Source: Myxococcales bacterium (GTDB lineage: Bacteria > Myxococcota_A > UBA796 > GCA-2862545). Taken from it: 35,374 nucleotides of DNA. Every line of letters starts with the position of its first letter. Position 1 is the stretch's first letter. This document shows positions 16,703 to 22,783 of the stretch, piece by piece. The position numbers and the translations under genes were made by a program. The stretch is taken from positions 1-35,374 of the forward strand of contig JAHQVJ010000119.1 of the NCBI GenBank assembly GCA_019634415.1, read 5' to 3'. The notes beneath the pieces were generated by a model that worked only from the letters and a program-made list of their open reading frames with translations, had not been told where the DNA came from and searched no databases.

Positions 16703-17599
16703 TCAGGCGCCGCCGAAGGCCTGGAGCGCAGCGCGCGCCACCTGCTCCCCCTGCTCCTGCACGAAGTGCCCTGCCTCCGGCAGCACCAGCGGCTCCGGGC
16801 ACCCTCGGATGGATCGACGCACCGCCTGCATCACCCGCTCCCCCAGCACCGGATCCTTCAGGCCCACCGCCATGAAGCTGGGCCCGTCGAACTCGCTGGC
16901 CCACCACTTCGCAGCGCGCACACCCAGCTCCGAGAACGGATCGTCGGGCGAGGTGGGCACGATGGCCGGGAAGCGGCGGGCGCCCGCTCGGTGGGTCGCG
17001 TCGGGGAACGGGGCCTCGTAGGCCGCCGCCTCCGCGTCCGTGAGCGTGTCTTCGGACCGTTGCATCAGGCGGGCGATGCTGAAGTCCGGGTTGTCGCGCA
17101 CCCAGGCCTGCCAGGCCAGGAAACCCTCTCCCGGCGCCACCCCCACGGGGAACGCCGTATTCATGATGATCAGCCGCGAGAAGCGCTCGGGCATGTCCAG
17201 CGGCAGCGTCAGCCCCAGCAGCCCTCCCCAGTCCTGACACACCAGCGTGATGTTCGTCAGATCCAGGCGCTCCACCAGCCGCAGCAGCATGTCGCGGTGG
17301 AACTGCGGCGTGTACACCGCGTCGTCGACGGGCTTGTCGCTCCGCCCGAAGCCCAGGAAGTCCGGCGCCACCACCCGTCCGCCAGCCTCCAGGAACACCG
17401 GGATCATCTTCCGGTACAGGTACGACCAGGTGGGCTGCCCGTGCAGGCACAGGAAGGTGTGCGCTCCTGCGCCCTCGTCCACCCGCGCCACGCGCAGGCC
17501 CTCGTAGCCCGGCAGATCGTCGAGGGTGGCAGCAGACCAGGGGAACCCCGGCAAGCTCGCGAAGCGATCCTCGGGGGTGCGAACGGCGCGGATCGTCAT
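16703..17599 (-). CDS. Haloalkane dehalogenase-like alpha/beta hydrolase
   Basis: A 298-residue protein, the usual length for haloalkane dehalogenases. The oxyanion motif HGQPTWSYLYR begins at residue 53. The nucleophile D123 and the halide-binding W124 lie in CQDWGG, with a further Trp pair in AWQAW (163, 166). The acid is D249 in GLKDPVLG and the base H278 in EAGHFVQE. This layout (Asp-His-Asp with a Trp halide site) matches the DhlA-like branch, which hydrolyses halogenated alkanes to alcohols and halide. Residues 150-230 form the expected cap. The ATG at 17599 has GGAGGA seven bases upstream. It overlaps the cytochrome gene by 4 bases. It is probably cytoplasmic, as no signal peptide is seen. 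The natural substrate is unknown. Confidence 0.88.
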   Translation of the reverse strand: MTIRAVRTPEDRFASLPGFPWSAATLDDLPGYEGLRVARVDEGAGAHTFLCLHGQPTWSYLYRKMIPVFLEAGGRVVAPDFLGFGRSDKPVDDAVYTPQFHRDMLLRLVERLDLTNITLVCQDWGGLLGLTLPLDMPERFSRLIIMNTAFPVGVAPGEGFLAWQAWVRDNPDFSIARLMQRSEDTLTDAEAAAYEAPFPDATHRAGARRFPAIVPTSPDDPFSELGVRAAKWWASEFDGPSFMAVGLKDPVLGERVMQAVRRSIRGCPEPLVLPEAGHFVQEQGEQVARAALQAFGGA

Positions 17600-18636
17600 C
17601 GGAACGTCCTCCAGGGTGGTCCTGCCACCATCGCGGATGGCTTGTGCGGCACGGTCTGCAGATAGGCGAACAGCACCTGCAGCTCGTCGTCCGTCCAGCC
17701 CGACATGTCCTGCCAAGGCATCACGGGGTCGATGGCGCGGCCATCCTTGCTGCGGCCCTCCCGCATGGCACGGGCGAAGTCGGCGTGGGTCCAGTCCGCC
17801 AGCCCATCGGGGTGGAGCGTGAGGTTCGACGCCGTGGGCCAGGTGGGATCGGCACCGGGCACCAGGCCCCCAGCGAAGTCGTGGCCGTGGCAGCCCCGAC
17901 ACGCCGAGGCCAGCTGGCGTCCGCGCTCCAGCTCGGTGTCGTGGGTGTCGGGAACGTCGGGGCGCGTACGCTGGTGATCGATGTCGAATGCCGACAGGCG
18001 GTACTGGCCCAGGCCGATCAGCAACCGCAGCACGGGGCCCACCTCGCTCAATGGCACGGTGCGCTCCACCTCGGGAAAGCTCTTGGCGTAGGCGAACAGG
18101 TCGCTCACCTCGCGATCCGACAGCCCCTCGTAGTCCAGCGCCGGCATCAGCGCGGTGGTGCCGTCGCGGCGCACTCCGTGGCGCACGATCCGCTCGAAGG
18201 CCTCCATCGCGCCGTCGCCCTGCAGCACCCCCTGGGTGAGGTTGGGCCCGGCCAGCACTCCGAAGGCGGGATCGTCGGCCACCAGCGCGCCTCCCAGATC
18301 CTCGCCATGGCAGGCGTGGCAGCGCAGGCGCTCCACGGCCAGGGTGCGCCCACGCTCCACCGCCAGGGCGGTGGCGTCCGGAGGCTCGTCGACGACCCCC
18401 TCGCTGCCGTCCTGCACTCTCATGGCATCGGCAGCGACGTCGATGTGTACGGCCTCACTGGCCTCGTGCGCATCCGCTTCGGGTGCAGGCCACGGCACCT
18501 CGATCTGGGCAGTCGGCACCTGCCAAGTGGCCGACAGCAGCGAGGTGCCCCGCCACCACAGCCAGCCCAGGGCCATGCCCAGACCGCATGCCGCCCCCAC
18601 CGTCAGTCCGAACACGATCCGCAGCATCCGGATCAT
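17596..18636 (-). CDS. Membrane-anchored diheme cytochrome c
   Basis: A 346-residue protein with an N-terminal hydrophobic anchor (residues 6-29) and two heme-binding CxxCH motifs, CHACH at 106-110 and CRGCH at 246-250. Candidate axial Met residues are M164 (ALMPAL) and M306 (PVMPW), each the expected distance after its heme motif. The arrangement is that of a two-domain class I cytochrome c, facing the periplasm and anchored to the membrane, shuttling electrons between a quinol- or alcohol-linked donor and a terminal acceptor. GGAGG is next to the start at 18636. The downstream haloalkane dehalogenase overlaps by 4 bases. No catalytic dehydrogenase is beside it, so the electron partner is unclear. 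Confidence 0.93.
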   Translation of the reverse strand: MIRMLRIVFGLTVGAACGLGMALGWLWWRGTSLLSATWQVPTAQIEVPWPAPEADAHEASEAVHIDVAADAMRVQDGSEGVVDEPPDATALAVERGRTLAVERLRCHACHGEDLGGALVADDPAFGVLAGPNLTQGVLQGDGAMEAFERIVRHGVRRDGTTALMPALDYEGLSDREVSDLFAYAKSFPEVERTVPLSEVGPVLRLLIGLGQYRLSAFDIDHQRTRPDVPDTHDTELERGRQLASACRGCHGHDFAGGLVPGADPTWPTASNLTLHPDGLADWTHADFARAMREGRSKDGRAIDPVMPWQDMSGWTDDELQVLFAYLQTVPHKPSAMVAGPPWRTFR

Positions 18637-18669
18637 CGCTCCTCCCGCCCGAAGCCTGCCACGGGGCCG

Positions 18670-19164
18670 TCATGACAGCCAGCCGCGCGAGGCATCGGGC
18701 AGCGCGTCGAAGTCGGCGATGTAGGGTTTCACGTCGAGGACCGGCGTCCCGTCGATCAGATCGAGGCCCGCGACGTGGAGCACGAGTCCCTCGACGCGCA
18801 GCAGGCGAACGGCAGAGATCCCCACGGGGTTGGGCCGGTGGGGGGCGCGGGTCGCGAGCACGCCGCGCTGCGGACCCCCTCGCGGCGGACGCACCAGGGG
18901 CTTGCGCCGCTTGCCGTTGAGGTGCAGCCACGTCACGAGCCACACGTGGTCGAACTGATCGAGGTCGCGCACGGCATCGGGGTGCACCACGGAAGCGAGC
19001 AGCTCCACCTGTCCCTCGACCTCTGCGGACGGTCCGTCGAAGCCCGGCTGACGCGGGGTGCCATGGCGCTCGGTGAAGACAGAGCGCACCCGGCCGATCA
19101 CGGTGGCGGTGACCTCGGCGGAGGGGGCGACGACCTGGGTGTAGTCGCGGGGTCCCTTGGGCAT
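18670..19164 (-). CDS. trmO: tRNA (N6-threonylcarbamoyladenosine37-N6)-methyltransferase TrmO-like
   Basis: A 164-residue protein with the hallmarks of the TsaA/TrmO (formerly UPF0066) family: IGRVRSVF at the start, TPRQPGFDG, FDHVWLVTWLH, the RGVLATRAPHRPNPVGIS signature and LDLIDGTPVLDVKPYI. Family members methylate the t6A37 base of certain tRNAs using S-adenosylmethionine. At 164 residues it is shorter than the E. coli protein (about 235) because it lacks the C-terminal extension, as many bacterial homologues do. It lies 33 bp upstream of the cytochrome gene on the same strand. A TATGAG hexamer lies 5 bases before the ATG, with a poor ribosome site. Confidence 0.92.
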   Translation of the reverse strand: MPKGPRDYTQVVAPSAEVTATVIGRVRSVFTERHGTPRQPGFDGPSAEVEGQVELLASVVHPDAVRDLDQFDHVWLVTWLHLNGKRRKPLVRPPRGGPQRGVLATRAPHRPNPVGISAVRLLRVEGLVLHVAGLDLIDGTPVLDVKPYIADFDALPDASRGWLS

Positions 19165-19224
19165 TCCCCCTCATACCAAGGGCGCATCAGCGATGGGTGC
19201 CACGCATCGGTCGACCTCGGGGGG

Positions 19225-19230
19225 CATAAT
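19225..19230 (+). promoter_or_regulatory. Candidate -10 element of a leaderless transcript (zinc-ribbon gene)
   Basis: CATAAT lies seven bases before the ATG at 19238 and no Shine-Dalgarno sequence is at a useful distance. The divergent TrmO gene starts at 19164. No -35 is clear. Confidence 0.35.
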
Positions 19231-19237
19231 CGGCGCC

Positions 19238-19822
19238 ATGCAACGCAAGAAATGCGACGGGTGCGGTCGCACCTATCCAATGTCCCGAACCGTGTGCCTC
19301 GATTGTGACGAGTCGCTCGACAGCTGGACCTACAGTCTGGCCTGCCTGGTGGCCCTGGCCGGCGGCATGGCCCTGGAGGGCAGCTTCGCTGCGATGGGTC
19401 TCCGCCCCTGGGAGGGCTGGTTCAGCTTCATCGCCGACGCCTTCGCGTCGTGCGTGCCGTTGCTGATCTTCGGCTACCCCGTGTTCAAGCTCTACCAGAA
19501 GTGGAAGACCCCTGCGCGACCCACGCTGCGAGAGCTCGGAAGCGCGTTTTCGGATCGACTCAGTCGAGTCCTCGTCCTGCTGTTGGCCGCCTTCGTCGCT
19601 AGCCTCGCCATCGGCGGGCTCCGCCTTCCTCTGACGCCCCCGGATCCGAGCTTCATCGGATGGTACGATCTCGTGCAGGCCTGGTTCCTCCTGCTGGCCT
19701 TCACCGGGCTCCTCGCCGCGTTCCTGCTGGACCAAGGGCTCGCCTTCTTCGACCTGCGGATCCGCAACACCTACGCCAAGCGCGAACGCGGCGAACACGA
19801 GCCCTCGATGGGCGAACCCTAG
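19238..19822 (+). CDS. Zinc-ribbon membrane protein, unknown function
   Basis: A 194-residue protein. The N-terminal 25 residues form a zinc ribbon (CDGCGRTYPMSRTVCLDCD; two CxxC knuckles). Four hydrophobic segments follow (about residues 28-50, 58-82, 115-135 and 145-170), so it is an inner-membrane protein with a cytoplasmic ribbon. The ATG at 19238 is chosen because it puts the ribbon at the extreme N-terminus; in-frame ATGs upstream add a low-complexity tail. The family is not recognised. Confidence 0.7.
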   Translation: MQRKKCDGCGRTYPMSRTVCLDCDESLDSWTYSLACLVALAGGMALEGSFAAMGLRPWEGWFSFIADAFASCVPLLIFGYPVFKLYQKWKTPARPTLRELGSAFSDRLSRVLVLLLAAFVASLAIGGLRLPLTPPDPSFIGWYDLVQAWFLLLAFTGLLAAFLLDQGLAFFDLRIRNTYAKRERGEHEPSMGEP

Positions 19823-19824
19823 AC

Positions 19825-19841
19825 CGGGAGACACCCTCCCG
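19825..19841. terminator. Short hairpin between convergent genes
   Basis: CGGGAG and CTCCCG form a 6-bp stem with a 5-base loop, 3 bp after one stop codon and 25 bp before the opposing one. There is no T-tract, so a terminator role is only suggested by position. Confidence 0.3.
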
Positions 19842-19865
19842 TGCGACGTCGTCCGCGTCGGCCCG

Positions 19866-21047
19866 CTACTCCTCTTCGCCCTTCCCCGCGCTCTCCTCGG
19901 TCCGCCGCGCCATCCGGCGGTCGCGGATCTCGGCGGCGAGGACACGCAGATCGACCACGCGGTCGGCCTCGTCCACAATCTCCGCACCAAGCAGGGTCTC
20001 CACCACGTCCTCGAGCGTGACGAGCCCCGCCGTCCCTCCGAACCCGTCTTGAACGATGGCCAGCTGGTCGCGCGTGTCCAGGAACCTCCGGAGCAGCTCC
20101 CCGAGGGTGGTGTCCTCGGAGACGCCGACCACCGGCCGCAGGAAGTCTTTCAGCGGCGCGTCCCGCGAGCCACCACGAGCCACCGATCGGAGGAGCTGGA
20201 GCTGGTGGACGTAGCCCTTGACGTGGTCTCGATCGCCCTCGTAGACAGGGATCCGGGTGTGCTCGGAGAGCGTCTGGTCGTCGATGCAGTCGCCCACCGT
20301 GCTGTCCAGCGCAATCATCCGCACCACGGTCCGTGGGGTCATCACGTCCTCGACCACCAGTCCCTCGAAGCCGAGCAGGTTCGTCAGCACCCTGGACTCG
20401 TCGTGCTCGATGGATCCATCGGACTGCGCCATGTTCACCAAGGCCTGGAGCTCCCCTCGGCTGATGCCCTCGGGCTCCCCGCGCGACATCAACCTCGTGA
20501 GGAAGCCCGTGACCAGGAGGATGGGCTTGGTGACCAGGGCGAGTGCGTGCACGCTGTAGCCCACGAAGGGGGCCAGGGCGCTGGCGTAGTTCGTGCCGAG
20601 GGTCTTGGGGATGATCTCGGTGGCCACGAGGACCGCGACCGTCAGGATGGCGGAGAACCCCGCGACTGCCGCATCCTCCGTGAGGGTCTCGCTGGCGAAG
20701 GCCCGAGCGGCCTGCGCACCGGCGAGCGACGCGCCAATGGTGTGGGCGATGGTGTTCAACGTGAGGATGGCGCCAATGCCGTCCTCGATGCGCTCCTGCT
20801 TGTACATCAGCAGCAGGTTCACGCCGCGGCCCCCGTCCTTCGCTCGCCGCACCAGCTCCGTCACCCGCACCGAGAGCAAGGTGGCCTCGAACAGGCTGCA
20901 GAAGAAGGAGATGAGCAGCGCCCCGCCTGCGTACAGGAACAGCATCGGGAGTTGATCGGGGTGGGCGGGGTTCAGGAAGCCCATCACGAGGGCGGGGATG
21001 TCGGAGAGGGCGGGAAATCCCCCACCTGCGGCGAAGACCAAGGGCAT
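19866..21047 (-). CDS. CNNM (DUF21) and CBS-pair membrane protein, CorC/HlyC-like
   Basis: A 393-residue protein. The ATG at 21047 has GGAGGAACG directly upstream. A DUF21/CNNM transmembrane domain covers about residues 35-200 (LFLYAGGALLISFFCSLFEA, IGAILTLNTIAHTIGAS, VATEIIPKTLG), followed by a CBS pair of about 120 residues (VMTPRTVVRMIALD, then RIPVYEGDRDHVKG, QLAIVQDGFGGTAGLVTLEDVVETLLG). It ends soon after the CBS pair and has no C-terminal CorC_HlyC domain. Proteins of this class are linked to magnesium or cobalt efflux or homeostasis, with the CBS pair binding adenine nucleotides. A TATAGA hexamer upstream (around 21097-21104, minus strand) could be its -10. Confidence 0.9.
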   Translation of the reverse strand: MPLVFAAGGGFPALSDIPALVMGFLNPAHPDQLPMLFLYAGGALLISFFCSLFEATLLSVRVTELVRRAKDGGRGVNLLLMYKQERIEDGIGAILTLNTIAHTIGASLAGAQAARAFASETLTEDAAVAGFSAILTVAVLVATEIIPKTLGTNYASALAPFVGYSVHALALVTKPILLVTGFLTRLMSRGEPEGISRGELQALVNMAQSDGSIEHDESRVLTNLLGFEGLVVEDVMTPRTVVRMIALDSTVGDCIDDQTLSEHTRIPVYEGDRDHVKGYVHQLQLLRSVARGGSRDAPLKDFLRPVVGVSEDTTLGELLRRFLDTRDQLAIVQDGFGGTAGLVTLEDVVETLLGAEIVDEADRVVDLRVLAAEIRDRRMARRTEESAGKGEEE

Positions 21048-21286
21048 CGTTCCTCCCGGAGTCACCGTCTCACCGGCAGCGGCGGCGTCCGCGAGATCTA
21101 TAGTCGGCCGAGTCGGACGCCACCGGCTCGCACGGTGACGCCTCCCTCACGATCGCATGGTGGCTGCCCGGCTGGAGGGTGGCGTCCTGCCGCGAATCGA
21201 AGACGCTGCCCTCACAACTGCATCGCTGCGGGCGTCCAACTGGGCAGACACGAGGAACGCCACAATGAAATCGAGGAGATCGCACG

Positions 21287-22102
21287 ATGGCGTGGTCCAT
21301 TCGACTCGAACCCGAGACGTTGGTACTGGCTCAGAAGGGCGACGCCGACGCGATCGAGCAGCTCGCGGATGCCTTGCGGATCCCCGTCTACAACCTCGCA
21401 GTGCGCGTGCTCTTCGAGCCCCAGGAGGCCGAGGATGCCGCCCAGGATGCGGTGCTGAAGGTGTTGCGCGGGATCCGTGGCTTTCGACACGAGAGCCGTT
21501 TCTCCACCTGGGCCTATCGGGTGGCCGTGCGTAGCCTTCTCGACGCGCGACGAGGTCGCCGGGAGTCGCTCACCCTCGAAGAAGGCACGGCGGCCCTCGA
21601 TCAGGGATTGGCCGATCCAGGGCCCAACCCCGAGGATCCGTTGCTGGTGGAGGAGGTGAAGCTCGCGTGCACCACGGCGCTGCTCGTGTGCCTCCCCCGA
21701 ACCCAGCGCATGGCCTACGTGCTCGGCGACATCGTCGGCCTGTCCGGCCCCGAGGCTGCCGCGGTGCTGGACATTGCGTCAACGGCCTATCGGCAACGCC
21801 TCGCAGCAGCGCGAAAGACCATCCGAGGCTTCTTCCGCTCTCGCTGCGGTCTGTGGGACCCAGCGCTGCCCTGCCGATGCGAACAGCAGACGGCCTTTTG
21901 CACGCGCGTAGGGTTCGTCGATCCTCAGAAACTCCGGTTCGCGGACAAGGGACAGCCCCATCAGGACGCGATGCGAGACCTGGACGCCGCGTTCCAGGAC
22001 CTGCGGATCTTCGCCACGCACCCGTCCTACGACCCACCCGAGGGATTGAACACCACGACCTTGCGGGCCCGACTCGAGGCGATGACGGATGGTGCGCCAT
22101 GA
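21287..22102 (+). CDS. ECF-type RNA polymerase sigma factor with Cys-rich tail
   Basis: A 271-residue protein. Region 2 is seen in VRVLFEPQEAEDAAQDAVLKVLRGIRGFRHESRFSTWAYRVAVR (residues about 35-85) and region 4 in LPRTQRMAYVLGDIVGLSGPEAAAVLDIASTAYRQRLAAARKTIR (about 135-180). About 90 residues follow region 4, which is longer than a minimal ECF sigma. This tail contains CGLWDPALPCRC and a further C residue (C-x8-C-x-C), a motif that may bind zinc or sense redox. The ATG at 21287 follows GAGGAG at 8 bases. Its stop overlaps the SnoaL-like gene by 4 bases. There is no anti-sigma factor nearby of the usual transmembrane kind. It probably activates its own promoter in the 220-bp upstream gap, but I cannot pick out the promoter. 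Confidence 0.88.
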   Translation: MAWSIRLEPETLVLAQKGDADAIEQLADALRIPVYNLAVRVLFEPQEAEDAAQDAVLKVLRGIRGFRHESRFSTWAYRVAVRSLLDARRGRRESLTLEEGTAALDQGLADPGPNPEDPLLVEEVKLACTTALLVCLPRTQRMAYVLGDIVGLSGPEAAAVLDIASTAYRQRLAAARKTIRGFFRSRCGLWDPALPCRCEQQTAFCTRVGFVDPQKLRFADKGQPHQDAMRDLDAAFQDLRIFATHPSYDPPEGLNTTTLRARLEAMTDGAP

Positions 22103-22740
22103 CCCCGTCCTGGAGCGACGGACTGGTCGCCGTCGACCTGGATGTCGTCGCGGGAAGCAGACGGTGCGTGACCGGACAGCGCGCCGATGGCGCCCGGGTA
22201 GCGCGTGTCGGATCGGCATCGAACCCAGAGATCGAAGTGGTGGACTCAGAGTTCGAACGGCGAGCACCGCGCGTGGCCCCACTCTCCCGGGTCGCTGGCG
22301 CGGTGGCTCCCGCCCTGTGCTCATGGGCCCCGACGCTGAGCCACGATCCCGTCGAGGTGGTGCGCACCTACATCGAGGACTTCAAGAACCGGCAGAAGTT
22401 CTCGGTCCTATTCCGCGCGTTCCACGCAGGATTCCAACATGGATTCGGGTATCCGGGCGATGGTGGCGGATGGGCCAGTTGGGTGGCCACTGGGCGAGGC
22501 TTCCTCAGCGGGTTTCCCGACGTGCAGGTGGAGGTGCACGACCTGTTCACCCACGGGCCGTACGTCGTCGAGAGCAACACGGCGACCGGAACCCACCAGG
22601 GCTGGTTTCGCGGCCTCGCGCCCACGGGAAGGGTCGTACAGTGGCGTGAGGTCCACGTCTACGAGGTCGAGCGAGGCAAGATCGTGCGCAACCACCCAGT
22701 CGTGGAGCTCGAAGGGCTGGTGCGCCAACTCCAGGCGTAG
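22099..22740 (+). CDS. SnoaL-like (NTF2-fold) domain protein coupled to ECF sigma factor
   Basis: A 213-residue protein. Residues about 78-210 match the SnoaL-like polyketide cyclase/ester cyclase family: VVRTYIEDFKNRQ at the start, VEVHDLFTHGPYVVES, then TATGTHQGWFRGLAPTGRVV and the closing VYEVERGKIVRNH. The first 78 residues lack a recognised domain; another start within them cannot be excluded, but the ATG at 22099 overlaps the sigma stop (ATGA), which favours coupling. In some ECF groups (ECF41 and SigJ-like) a SnoaL domain is fused to the sigma and controls its activity. Here the same domain is a separate protein, so a regulatory role is possible, as is plain enzymatic activity. Confidence 0.8.
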   Translation: MTPSWSDGLVAVDLDVVAGSRRCVTGQRADGARVARVGSASNPEIEVVDSEFERRAPRVAPLSRVAGAVAPALCSWAPTLSHDPVEVVRTYIEDFKNRQKFSVLFRAFHAGFQHGFGYPGDGGGWASWVATGRGFLSGFPDVQVEVHDLFTHGPYVVESNTATGTHQGWFRGLAPTGRVVQWREVHVYEVERGKIVRNHPVVELEGLVRQLQA

Positions 22741-22783
22741 CAGAGACGCCACGCCACCCAGCTCGGCACATCGCATCCGCCAG

